Assembly (NCBI RefSeq): GCF_025567365.1
Contig: NZ_JAOQJG010000007.1
Coordinates: 62,001 to 126,000 of the forward strand
From: Anaerostipes amylophilus
Lineage (GTDB): Bacteria > Bacillota > Clostridia > Lachnospirales > Lachnospiraceae
DNA: 64,000 bases
Direction of reading: 5' to 3'
Translations under genes and position numbers: made by a program
The notes under the pieces: model-generated
What the model saw: only the letters and a program-made list of their open reading frames with translations
What the model was told of the DNA's origin: nothing
The model's database searches: none
Part shown: in pieces, positions 8,369 through 16,539 of the stretch
How the letters are laid out: each line of letters opens with the position of its first letter
Position numbering within the stretch: the first letter of the stretch is position 1

Positions 8369-9049
8369 TTATAGGTCGCAGATTCCTTTTCCTTCTCCAT
8401 AAACTGCGTACCAGTCATTGTTGAAGTCTGTAACTGCTTTGTCAATATTAGGATTTGCAAATACCTGTTTTAATACTGCATATGGTGCTGTGATTGCTTC
8501 TGCTCCATAGTTAAATGCATTCTTCACTTGTTCAACGCCTTTGAATGATGCTGCTACGATCTTGCAGTCATATCCATCATCTTCAATGCGGTCCTGCAGG
8601 TTGCTGATCAATTCCATAGGATCTGCTCCAAGATTTCCGATACGATTTACATATGGTGCAATATAATCAGCTCCTGCTGCTAAGGCAAAGTATGCCTGCA
8701 TCAGATCATAAACTGCTGTTGCTGTTACATTAACTTCTTCTGATTTTAAGATCTTGATTGCTTTTAATCCTTCATATGAAACAGGAACTTTGATATATAC
8801 CTGATCATCGATCTCTTCTAAGATTCTATGAGCTTCCTTAACGATCGTCTCAGCATCTAATGAAATAACCTGTACATGAAGGCTTCTTTCTTTTCCAATG
8901 ATCTCACGAACTTTTCTCATATGTCCAAAGAAATCTTCTGGTGATGTCTTTTTAACGATTGATGGATTGCTTGTTACTCCAGCAATTGGCATATGGTCTA
9001 CACCATCTTTGATTTCTTCAAGATTCACTGTATCTAAAATAAATTCCAT
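8369..9049 (-). CDS. Fructose-6-phosphate aldolase-like transaldolase (FSA/TalC type)
   Basis: Class I aldolase of 226 residues, the short transaldolase/FSA type. The Schiff-base Lys lies in VYIKVPVSYEGLKAI (about residue 85), followed by TATAVYDLMQAYFALAAGADYIAPYVNRI; the APYVNRI signature is typical of E. coli FsaA/FsaB and related enzymes. FSA cleaves fructose-6-P to dihydroxyacetone plus glyceraldehyde-3-P and prefers hydroxyacetone as donor in the reverse direction. Its placement next to a glycyl-radical dehydratase and activase suggests the real substrate may be 1-deoxyfructose-6-P, as in E. coli anhydroglycolysis; this is inference. Good ribosome site (AGGAGGAG). Confidence 0.88.
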   Translation of the reverse strand: MEFILDTVNLEEIKDGVDHMPIAGVTSNPSIVKKTSPEDFFGHMRKVREIIGKERSLHVQVISLDAETIVKEAHRILEEIDDQVYIKVPVSYEGLKAIKILKSEEVNVTATAVYDLMQAYFALAAGADYIAPYVNRIGNLGADPMELISNLQDRIEDDGYDCKIVAASFKGVEQVKNAFNYGAEAITAPYAVLKQVFANPNIDKAVTDFNNDWYAVYGEGKGICDL

Positions 9050-9100
9050 GATAAAAACTCCTCCTAAGTCTTATTATATATTTCGTTTTTTGATACTTCT

Positions 9101-9143
9101 ATCTTACCATATTTTTCGAATATGTCAATATTTATTTTCATTT
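9101..9143 (-). promoter_or_regulatory. Promoter of aldolase gene with upstream shared element
   Basis: Minus-strand TTGACA (9123-9128) and TAAGAT (9101-9106), 16-nt spacer. Directly upstream of the -35, bases 9128-9143 (plus strand ATATTTATTTTCATTT) are identical to 12825-12840 upstream of the glycyl-radical enzyme promoter, suggesting a common activator or repressor site. Confidence 0.6.
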
Positions 9144-9177
9144 ATTCATTATATTCCTTTCATTTGTAAGTGTTATA

Positions 9178-9206
9178 TTTACAGTTCGCAACTTCTATGC
9201 TAGAAT
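9178..9206 (+). promoter_or_regulatory. Sigma-A promoter of glycyl-radical activase gene
   Basis: TTTACA (9178-9183) and TAGAAT (9201-9206) with a 17-nt spacer, divergent from the aldolase promoter; the leader to the ATG at 9242 is about 30 nt. Confidence 0.7.
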
Positions 9207-9241
9207 ATATCATAGAAAATGAAAGGAGAAATTTAATTATC

Positions 9242-10144
9242 ATGCAAACAAATGGTATTGTTTTTAATATACAAAAATTCAGCATTCACGATGGTCCAGG
9301 AATCCGTACAACTGTTTTCCTGAAAGGCTGTCCACTGCGTTGTAAATGGTGTGCAAATCCAGAATCACAGTTAAGTCAAGTTCAGATTTTATATGACAGA
9401 GAAAAATGTGCTCATTGTGGTACTTGCACTCATGTCTGTCCAAATCATGCAATTTCTATGGGAGATGACGGCTATGTAAACGTTGACCCATCAAAATGCA
9501 TTGGATGCCTTCAATGTGTAAAAAACTGTCCTGCAAAGGCCTTAAGTTATGAAGGAGAAACAAAAGATGTAGAGGAAGTTATCAAAGTCTGTCTTCAAGA
9601 TATTGATTTCTATGAAGAATCTGGTGGTGGTGTGACAATCTCTGGTGGCGAAGGAATGGTTCAGCCAGATTTTGTAAAAGCATTGCTTGCAAAATTAAAA
9701 GAACATAAAATTCATACTGCGATTGAGACGACTGGATATATCAAGGAAGAGATTTTTAGAGAATTGTCTCCGATGTTTGACTTGCTTTTATTTGACGTGA
9801 AACACTATGACAGTAATAAACATTATGAAGGAACCCATGTCCATAACGAACAGATCATTGAAAATTTAGCATGGGCGATCTCTCAAGGAATTGAAGTTCT
9901 TCCTCGAATCCCTGTGATTCCTGATTTCAATGATTCTTTGGATGACGCAAAAGGGATCGCTGCTTTACTAAATAAAGTGAGTGCAAAGAAAGTTCAGCTA
10001 CTTCCATTTCATCAGTTCGGTGAAAACAAGTATCATTTACTCGGTAAGACTTATGCTTATGAGAATGTGAAAGCATTGCATCCTGAGGATCTTACCGATT
10101 ATCAGCAGATATTTTTAGATGCGGGCATAGACTGTTTCTTTTAA
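9242..10144 (+). CDS. Glycyl-radical enzyme activating enzyme (radical SAM)
   Basis: The enzyme uses S-adenosylmethionine and a reduced 4Fe-4S cluster to abstract hydrogen from the glycine of the partner enzyme. The start chosen is MQTNGIVFNIQ at 9242, where the family begins; an upstream in-frame ATG at 9170 lies within the promoter. In 300 residues it shows the radical-SAM motif C30-x3-C34-x2-C37 after FSIHDGPGIRTTVFLKG, then two ferredoxin-type clusters (CAHCGTCTHVCPNHAI and CIGCLQCVKNCPAKAL), and SGGGVTISGGEGMVQP for SAM binding. The extra clusters are typical of activases for dehydratase-type enzymes. It converges with its presumed partner gene. Confidence 0.93.
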   Translation: MQTNGIVFNIQKFSIHDGPGIRTTVFLKGCPLRCKWCANPESQLSQVQILYDREKCAHCGTCTHVCPNHAISMGDDGYVNVDPSKCIGCLQCVKNCPAKALSYEGETKDVEEVIKVCLQDIDFYEESGGGVTISGGEGMVQPDFVKALLAKLKEHKIHTAIETTGYIKEEIFRELSPMFDLLLFDVKHYDSNKHYEGTHVHNEQIIENLAWAISQGIEVLPRIPVIPDFNDSLDDAKGIAALLNKVSAKKVQLLPFHQFGENKYHLLGKTYAYENVKALHPEDLTDYQQIFLDAGIDCFF

Positions 10145-10173
10145 TCTTTTAAAAATCCTGTATACACAAAAAG

Positions 10174-10209
10174 GCCTTGGCAGAACAGCTTCTTGCCAAG
10201 GCTTTTTTA
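10174..10209 (+). terminator. Terminator after activase gene
   Basis: GCCTTGGCA (10174-10182) pairs with TGCCAAGGC (10194-10202), followed by six T's. Confidence 0.88.
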
Positions 10210-10304
10210 ATTGTTTCTTTCATGAATATTATTTCTTCTAGTCTATCACGAAAAACAGCAGTTAACCCTACTCAAGCCAACTGCCATTCCTCTATTTTTA
10301 TAAA

Positions 10305-12719
10305 TTATAATGTCTGCTCTGTTCTTCCGATGATATCATCCTGTGTCTTCTTAGATAATACATTAAAGAATGCACTGTATCCTGCTACACGAACAATCAG
10401 ATCTTTATGTTTCTCTGGATGTTTCTGTGCATCAATCAAAGTTTCTCTGGATACAATATTATACTGTACATGATATCCATGTAAACGGTTGAAGAATGTA
10501 CGGATCAACATCTCTAATTTCTGTTTGTTTTCTTCTGTTGATAACATCTGTGGTGTCATCTTCTGATTTAATAAGACTCCACCTGTGATCTTCTCTGTTG
10601 GAAGTTTTGCAACGGTCTTAAATACGGCTGTTGGACCATTCTTATCAGCATTATGTGCCGGACTGCTTCCTTCGGCTAATGGTTCAAATGCATTTCTTCC
10701 ATCAGGAGTTGCAACGGTTCCCATTCCCTGTCCAACATTCGCACTGATAGAGGATGTTCCACCATAACGAATACCTCCGATTGGTCCTCTGTGGTAACGT
10801 GTGTTTGGATATTTCTTGATCTCATCTAAGTAAGAATCGTATGCTTCTACGACCAACTGATCGACATAGTCATCATCATTTCCGTATTTTGGTGCTTCAT
10901 TAATGAGCATTTCCTGAATCTTCTTGTTTTCAGGAGACTGGAAATCATCTAAAATTGCATTCCAAAGCTGTTCTTTTGTAATCTTCTTCTCTTCGTATAC
11001 AAGTTTCTTGATCGCTGCAAGAGAGTCTGCCATATTCGCAATACCCACCTGAAGTCCGGAGATAAAGTCATAGACTGCCCCACCTTCTTTGATCGTTTTT
11101 CCTCTTCCGATACAGTCATCTGTTAATGCGGAACATAAAATGTCTGGTACATCTCTCTCTGATGCTTTATCAATTGCATTTTCCACGATCACACTGTAAC
11201 GTGTCATTTCTCTAACTGTCTTATCCCATGCTGCTAAGAGATCTTCATATGTTTCCATCTCTGTAAATTTACCATATCCCTTTGTAAATCTCTTACCGCT
11301 TGTTAAATCAACTCCGTCATTCATTGCACAAAGCAGAACTCTTGGGAAGTTAATGTATGACATACCTGTACAACGATATCCCCATTTACCTGGAACTGCT
11401 GTCTCTACACATCCGATGGCACTATAGTTATATGCATCTTCTTCTTTGACACCCCAGTTGATAAAAGATGGGATAATGATCTCATCGTTATTTAATGCTG
11501 GCATACCAAATCCGAGCTTCATAACTTCGATGCATTCATCAAAGAAATGTTTGTCGATATTAGCATGGTAACGAACTGTTAAGTTTGGTTGTGTCAATCT
11601 TGTCTGTGCAACGGACTGTAATACAACAAAGCTTAATTCGTTGACTGCGTCTTTCTTATCAGTTGTCTGTCCACCGATCGTTACATTCTGGTACATTGGT
11701 GATCCGGCAGAACTTAATGTATGAGACTGTGAACGAACTTTATTAATTGTTAATGTTTTGATCCATAAGCATGTTAATAATTCTAACGCTTCGTCTTTTG
11801 TGATCTTTCCTTCGTTGATATCTTTGATATAATATGGATACATATACTGGTCAAAACGTCCATAACTTAAAGAATGTCCATTAGATTCAATCTGAAGGAT
11901 CAGCTGGATAAACCAAACAGACTGAACGGCTTCCCTAAAAGATGTTGCTGGTTCATATGGAACTTTCGCACAGATCTCGCTCATCTGTAACAGTTCTTCT
12001 TTACGTTTTGCATCTGTTTCTTTATCTGCTAATTCTTTAGCAAGTTTGCTGTAACGTTGTGTAAAATTGCGTACAGCATCGATCACTACTAAAACTGCTT
12101 TATAAAATACGTTCTTATCAATGCTTTCTGGATCTGTGAAATCTAATGCTGCTCTTAATTCTTTTACTCTTTTTTCATATCCCTTTAATCCGTCGGATAA
12201 GATTCTCTGATAATTTACTGCCAGATGAGCATCTCCGGCATTTAATTTTCCTTCCATTCCAAAGACGCCGGTCTCCATGAATACATCTACCTCTTCTGGA
12301 AGTAGAGCTTCACCTCTAGCACGAAGGTTATTATTCTCCCAAAATGGTGCAATTTCTCTTAATTGGTCTTTTGTCTCTTCTGTAATATAGAAGACATCTC
12401 CGTCACGTTTCTCAAAGAGATCTAATTCATTCATAACGAATTCCATTGTATATTCTGGGAAAATTGGCGCATTCTTATTCTTTGTTGCCTGGTTTCCTGC
12501 GATCAGGGATTTATCATCAATGTAAATGCTCATTCCTTCTAAGATCTTCTGAAGCATTAGAGCTCTTACCATCACTCTTGGCTGGTTCTGATTTTCTTTG
12601 TAAGCTTCTGTTGCTAATACTGCTCTCTGGGCATCAATATATGGTTTTGCATCGAGCACTTCCTCACGAAATGCCTGCATACGTTCTGTTAATTTACCGA
12701 AATGTTCTGTATTGTTCAT
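10305..12719 (-). CDS. Dehydratase-type glycyl-radical enzyme (PflD/YbiW-like)
   Basis: Glycyl-radical enzyme of 804 residues. The C-terminal radical loop is RVAGYSAFF with Gly780; the active-site loop reads SAIGCVETAVPGKWGYRC with Cys437 and Glu439, the G-C-V-E arrangement of the dehydratase/lyase branch rather than the Cys-Cys pair of pyruvate formate-lyase. It therefore most likely cleaves a C-O bond next to a hydroxylated carbon. A nearby FSA-type aldolase and DeoR regulator match the gene set of E. coli YbiW/PflD, reported to open 1,5-anhydrohexitol-6-phosphates to 1-deoxyfructose-6-P. Glycerol, propanediol or another polyol dehydratase is the alternative. No microcompartment genes are nearby. 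Confidence 0.85.
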   Translation of the reverse strand: MNNTEHFGKLTERMQAFREEVLDAKPYIDAQRAVLATEAYKENQNQPRVMVRALMLQKILEGMSIYIDDKSLIAGNQATKNKNAPIFPEYTMEFVMNELDLFEKRDGDVFYITEETKDQLREIAPFWENNNLRARGEALLPEEVDVFMETGVFGMEGKLNAGDAHLAVNYQRILSDGLKGYEKRVKELRAALDFTDPESIDKNVFYKAVLVVIDAVRNFTQRYSKLAKELADKETDAKRKEELLQMSEICAKVPYEPATSFREAVQSVWFIQLILQIESNGHSLSYGRFDQYMYPYYIKDINEGKITKDEALELLTCLWIKTLTINKVRSQSHTLSSAGSPMYQNVTIGGQTTDKKDAVNELSFVVLQSVAQTRLTQPNLTVRYHANIDKHFFDECIEVMKLGFGMPALNNDEIIIPSFINWGVKEEDAYNYSAIGCVETAVPGKWGYRCTGMSYINFPRVLLCAMNDGVDLTSGKRFTKGYGKFTEMETYEDLLAAWDKTVREMTRYSVIVENAIDKASERDVPDILCSALTDDCIGRGKTIKEGGAVYDFISGLQVGIANMADSLAAIKKLVYEEKKITKEQLWNAILDDFQSPENKKIQEMLINEAPKYGNDDDYVDQLVVEAYDSYLDEIKKYPNTRYHRGPIGGIRYGGTSSISANVGQGMGTVATPDGRNAFEPLAEGSSPAHNADKNGPTAVFKTVAKLPTEKITGGVLLNQKMTPQMLSTEENKQKLEMLIRTFFNRLHGYHVQYNIVSRETLIDAQKHPEKHKDLIVRVAGYSAFFNVLSKKTQDDIIGRTEQTL

Positions 12720-12776
12720 GGTATCTCCTTTCAGAATGTTTCGTTCGTAACTAATTATTGTTTTGTTTGTAGTTAT

Positions 12777-12840
12777 AAGGTAACAGTTTTTTGATTATAT
12801 GTCAATAGTTTTTGGTTCATAATTATATTTATTTTCATTT
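12777..12840 (-). promoter_or_regulatory. Promoter of glycyl-radical enzyme with shared upstream element
   Basis: Minus-strand TTGACA (12800-12805) and TACCTT (12777-12782), 17-nt spacer. The 16-bp ATATTTATTTTCATTT at 12825-12840, also found upstream of the aldolase promoter, lies about 20 bases upstream of the -35. Confidence 0.6.
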
Positions 12841-12922
12841 GAAACTTCTTTTTGTATAAAATAAAAAGATGCCATATTCTATTATGACATCTGATTTCTT
12901 TTTTATCTACCACAATGCTTTT

Positions 12923-13579
12923 TTACATAACTCTATGCCTCTTATAATAAATATAAGAAGCAATCGCAGGAATCAATGTAACGATCAAAATAATCCCTAC
13001 TGCTGCTCCAATTGGATCAACAAACTTCTGAAATCCAAGCAGAATCGTCAAAACTCCACCGATGATCCACCATTTTCTCGCCATTCGATGCGTATAATCC
13101 CAATTTTCTTCATTATCCAATGTCCATGGAAGTTTGATTCCGATCATATAGTTCTGTCTGCACTTTGGAAGATAGTTTCCAACAACGATCAGAACTATTC
13201 CTAGTAAAACATTCGTCCACAGATTTAAATTGATCACGTCTTTATATCCTAATGCATTTCCATAGATCATTACCCCACACCAAAGTGATACAACCGGACA
13301 GATACATAGGATCAGATGATAAATCTTAGACCCAACATTCCTTTTCTTAGGATCAAATTCTGTGATAACACTACATAAAATATGCACTGCCAGCAAAAAC
13401 AGATAAATTCCTGCTACTGCAAATAATTTGCTGCTGTATCGATCGGCCTCGCCGTTTCTTCCAAAATGTGTTGCCACCTGTGCTGGCAACTGATCCCATA
13501 ATAAGAATCCAGCAAACATTGGTAATAAAATTACAATACAACTTGCAATAAAAAACTTCTTATTCTTCTTTAACATCAT
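12923..13579 (-). CDS. SdpI-family membrane protein (DUF1648/SdpI)
   Basis: Integral membrane protein of 218 residues with about six hydrophobic segments. The N-terminal part has the DUF1648 motif LPAQVATHFGRNGEADRYSSK and the C-terminal part the SdpI-like NYLPKCRQNYMIGIKLPWTLDNEENWDYTHRMA. In Bacillus subtilis SdpI gives immunity to the SdpC toxin and titrates its repressor SdpR at the membrane. Here it overlaps the end of an ArsR-type regulator gene by 20 bases, the same pairing. No sdpABC toxin genes are present, so defence against foreign toxin or envelope stress is the plausible role (inference). Confidence 0.85.
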   Translation of the reverse strand: MMLKKNKKFFIASCIVILLPMFAGFLLWDQLPAQVATHFGRNGEADRYSSKLFAVAGIYLFLLAVHILCSVITEFDPKKRNVGSKIYHLILCICPVVSLWCGVMIYGNALGYKDVINLNLWTNVLLGIVLIVVGNYLPKCRQNYMIGIKLPWTLDNEENWDYTHRMARKWWIIGGVLTILLGFQKFVDPIGAAVGIILIVTLIPAIASYIYYKRHRVM

Positions 13580-13844
13580 GATTCCCTCCCTTCAATTCTG
13601 ACAACCATAACATAACTTCCTCAACAACTGATGTATTTAACGTGTAGTAAATATAATTTTTCTCTTTCTTCTCGAAGATCAGCTCTGCTTTTTTAAGAAT
13701 CTTCAAATGATAAGAAATGGTTGCACCTGTCATATCAAAGCAAGAACCAATCTCTCCAGCGGACATACTACCATCCCTCAACATCATAAGAATCTCTCTT
13801 CGTATTGGGTCTGATAAAGCTTTAAATGTCTCTGCAAATCCCAT
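13560..13844 (-). CDS. ArsR-family autorepressor (SdpR-like)
   Basis: Winged-helix regulator of 94 residues with ALSDPIRREILMMLRDG and GATISYHLKILKKAELI, typical of SdpR-like ArsR proteins without the metal-binding cysteines of metal sensors. The start at 13844 (MGFAETF) has AGGAAGG at a proper distance; the ATG three codons earlier is too close to that site. It is co-transcribed with the SdpI-type gene that overlaps its 3' end. Two inverted repeats around its promoter are the probable operators, so autoregulation is likely. Confidence 0.88.
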   Translation of the reverse strand: MGFAETFKALSDPIRREILMMLRDGSMSAGEIGSCFDMTGATISYHLKILKKAELIFEKKEKNYIYYTLNTSVVEEVMLWLSELKGGNHDVKEE

Positions 13845-13868
13845 AATTCTCATCCTTCCTGTACCTAT

Positions 13869-13942
13869 TTAGAAATATTTCTAATTACTTTATAGCATGA
13901 TGTATTTCAAAAGTCAATTAGTATTTAGATTTTTTTCTAAAT
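13869..13942 (-). promoter_or_regulatory. sdpR-like promoter with two inverted-repeat operators
   Basis: Minus-strand TTGACT (13912-13917) and TATAAA (13889-13894), 17-nt spacer. A perfect 16-bp palindrome TTAGAAATATTTCTAA (13869-13884) covers the start-point region, and a second repeat ATTTAGA-N6-TCTAAAT (13923-13942) lies upstream of the -35; both share the half-site TTAGA. Confidence 0.7.
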
Positions 13943-14033
13943 AGTTTTTATTGCAGAAATTTAACATAGATATCATTTAAATTTTGTATTTCCCTGTTAC
14001 TATCATCTTATACACACGAAAGGAGTACTTAAT

Positions 14034-14957
14034 ATGATACGATTATTTGCATCCGATATGGATAGAACTTTATTAAATGACAAAGGATATATATCTGACC
14101 GAACGATCAATGCGGTGAAAAAATTGCAGAAACATGGAATTCATTTTATTGTAAATACTGGAAGAGATTATCGCGCTGCAAAAAGAGAACTTGATGCGGC
14201 ATCTCTTTCCTGTGATATGATCTGCCACAGTGGGGCTTGCACTTATGATGTGCACGGCAATGGATTTCATATCGCTTCGCTTCCAAAAAGTATTGCAAAA
14301 CAGATCTTAACTGTTTTTGAACGGCATGGTGCTTTTGCTGACATTGCAACGGAATATGGAAAAACCTCGATCACTGATAAAAATACGTTATTATCTTATT
14401 ATAAAAATGAAGTGTTTCCTGCCGTTGAACAAGAAGGTAAAGTATATTTCCGTACTTGGCACGACTTTGCAATGATGGTTTCTAAAGTTCGCTTTTTTGA
14501 AGGAAAAGAAAGTCTGCTTGGCTGTGAAACACCAATTTATAAAATCTCTACTACATTTTTTGATCAAGATAAGATCAATGCTTTAAAAGATGATATTCAT
14601 GGGATTGATCAGTTACATGCGGTATCAACTTCCAAAAATGATCTGGAGATCACACATGTAAATGCACAGAAAGGAACAGCTCTACTTCGTTATGCCCAAA
14701 CAAAAAAGATCACTCCTTCACAAATCCTTGCGGTTGGTGATAGTGGGAATGATCTTTCTATGTTATCTCTTGATCTTGGAGTCACTGCTGCTATGGCAAA
14801 TGCTTCTGCTACTGTGAAAGATGTATGTTCTGTCATTGCTCCTTCTAATGATCAGGATGGCGTTGCATTCTTGATTGAAGATATTTTAGAGCAAAATGAA
14901 CTGGCTGCACGAGTTCGTCGTTCTTTTTGTTTGGCATTGGACTATTCCAAAATTTAG
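14034..14957 (+). CDS. Cof-type HAD-IIB phosphatase, DMDRT variant
   Basis: HAD-superfamily phosphatase of 307 residues. Motif I is D8-M-D10-R-T: both aspartates are kept but Gly is replaced by Arg. Motif II is NTGR near residue 42 and motif IV is VGDSGNDLSM near residue 235. The C2-type cap lies between them. Substrate is unknown; members dephosphorylate sugar phosphates or cofactors. The ribosome site AAGGAG is well spaced. It is longer than the other HAD protein at the left of the window and not closely similar, so this is not a recent duplication. Confidence 0.83.
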   Translation: MIRLFASDMDRTLLNDKGYISDRTINAVKKLQKHGIHFIVNTGRDYRAAKRELDAASLSCDMICHSGACTYDVHGNGFHIASLPKSIAKQILTVFERHGAFADIATEYGKTSITDKNTLLSYYKNEVFPAVEQEGKVYFRTWHDFAMMVSKVRFFEGKESLLGCETPIYKISTTFFDQDKINALKDDIHGIDQLHAVSTSKNDLEITHVNAQKGTALLRYAQTKKITPSQILAVGDSGNDLSMLSLDLGVTAAMANASATVKDVCSVIAPSNDQDGVAFLIEDILEQNELAARVRRSFCLALDYSKI

Positions 14958-14960
14958 CTT

Positions 14961-15742
14961 AGATTACATACAATATTTTTGAAATTGATACCTCAGTTTT
15001 AACTTTTCTTTTGTTTTCCATCCAAATTTTGTTTCAATTCCAAAGATTCCTAACAATCCAAAAATCTGCATCTGTAAGATTCTGATCTTCTAATCCATAT
15101 CTGCCTGTTCATATTGTTTCTTAAGAGTCTGTTCTAAGAGCCATAAACGGATTTCTAAGATCACGAACAAAATAAAGCCTGCAATTACGAGCACTGTTAC
15201 CGCACCTAACAAAATCATTGCTGTATTTTTCATTTTATCTGTAAGATCCCTATCACTTTTTCCAGAACCTGCAGTCTGCTTTCCTTTGTACCCATTGTTC
15301 TTTAATGCTGCATTCTTCTTAATCTGTTCTGGTGTGTTTACCATCTTCTGAAGTGTTTCCACATTATAGTAATATCCCGGAGTTACGTCCACTGCCTTCC
15401 ATCCAGACTCCATCTTTATATACGGAACCTACGTATGCTTTTAAATATAATGATTTTTTCTGTTCTGATATTACACGCATCATTTCATCTGAATTCTTCT
15501 GGAATCTGATCTTTTCCATATCTTAATTCATGAATGCCATGCACCATATCCTTTCTTGCCTGCTCTACAGCTTCTAATTTACCATCCGTAAGCCAAAAAA
15601 CACTTGCCATACAAACGATCAGAAAGATTACAAAACCATATAAGCCTTTTCGTCTGATCGGCATTCCATACATAAACAGGCACGCTCCAAACAATCCAGA
15701 CATCATAAATTTCGACAATTTTCTACATATTTTTTGTAACAT
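14961..15742 (-). pseudogene. Decayed transglutaminase-like membrane protein gene
   Basis: Pieces of one protein appear in different frames. An 85-residue ORF (15485-15742) begins with two membrane segments and ends HELRYGKDQIPEEFR; the text continues in another frame as QKNSDEMMRVISEQ, then KSLYLKAYVGSVYKDGVW; after a duplicated TGGA at 15398-15405 it continues as KAVDVTPGYYYNVETLQK through a third frame to a transmembrane segment (stop at 15090). A further open piece lies at 14961-15085. The first and last parts resemble the membrane head and beta domain of large membrane-bound transglutaminase-like proteins; the catalytic core is missing. The family call is tentative; the frame disruption is seen directly. 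Confidence 0.65.
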
Positions 15743-15765
15743 AAAGGGCTTTCATTATCTCTGGC

Positions 15766-16416
15766 TTATAATTCTACAGTGATTCCTGCAAGATTCTGCA
15801 TTGGATGTTTTAGGAAATAATTATAAACTGCAATGACTCTTCCTGTAAAAATAACTGCCAGTACAGTTCCAATTCCAAGTCCTATGATATGTCTTGTAAA
15901 TACAAGTCCAATGATTCCTGACGTACAAAAACAAGTAACATCAAAAACATTTTTGCCAATCCCCATGCCTTTGCCAAGTTTATCTCCTATCGTCGCTGCA
16001 AGTGCATCTGCAGGGTTTGGTACAAGTTTCATATTAACCATCGTTGCTGCACCTATTCCCGTAACAACGATTGCAAAAAATAATACCAGAAGTTTCTGTC
16101 CCAATGTATCTGGTACAATATTTAAATACCGGTCAAAAATATTAATAAATACACTTGTCACAAGACTCATTGGAATCTGTAATAATTCATATAATTTAAA
16201 CTCTTTCCCTTTTAAGATTGCCTCTATCAACACACAAAAGCAGTAAAATACAAAGGTTATTGCTCCTAGGTTTAAATGCCAGATATGACAGATATTATAT
16301 GGAATAGATATAATCGGTGATACTCCTAATAATGTCTTTGTATTTAATACAATTCCAAGTGCAAGCACGATCAAACCGATAAAATATATGATTCCTCTTG
16401 TGCATTTTGTTTTCAA
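15766..16416 (-). CDS. YczE/YyaS-like integral membrane protein
   Basis: Membrane protein of 216 residues with five to six hydrophobic helices, beginning CTRGIIYFIGLIVLALGIVLNTKT and containing LVPNPADALAATIGDKLGKGMGIGKNVFDV, which fits the YczE/YyaS/YitT-like group (DUF6198). No enzymatic motif is visible and the role is unknown; some relatives sit beside transporter or surfactin loci. Translation probably begins at the TTG at 16416, since AGGAAGAG precedes it by about 6 nt and no ATG fits. It lies downstream of the tyrS terminator. Confidence 0.75.
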   Translation of the reverse strand: MKTKCTRGIIYFIGLIVLALGIVLNTKTLLGVSPIISIPYNICHIWHLNLGAITFVFYCFCVLIEAILKGKEFKLYELLQIPMSLVTSVFINIFDRYLNIVPDTLGQKLLVLFFAIVVTGIGAATMVNMKLVPNPADALAATIGDKLGKGMGIGKNVFDVTCFCTSGIIGLVFTRHIIGLGIGTVLAVIFTGRVIAVYNYFLKHPMQNLAGITVEL

Positions 16417-16485
16417 AGTTCTCTTCCTCTTTTCTTTTTCTGATTCTCTTTCTAATATTTCTTTTTTTATTTTCCTTTTGAATAT

Positions 16486-16516
16486 CGAAAAAACCCCGGA
16501 GTATCAACTCTCCGGG
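16486..16516 (-). terminator. tyrS terminator
   Basis: On the minus strand CCCGGAG and CTCCGGG form a stem followed by GTTTTTTC, 24 bases after the tyrS stop. Confidence 0.9.
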
Positions 16517-16539
16517 ATTCCTGCTTGTTTATTTTTTAA

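Noticed and set aside
10305..12719. Pyruvate formate-lyase or choline trimethylamine-lyase identity
   Set aside because: The active-site loop has one Cys followed by V-E, not the Cys-Cys of pyruvate formate-lyase, and there are no microcompartment or cut-type genes that accompany choline lyase.
16295..16507. Open frame on the minus strand before the YczE-like gene
   Set aside because: It begins inside the tyrS terminator and overlaps the next gene in another frame; composition is low-complexity Lys/Arg/Glu.
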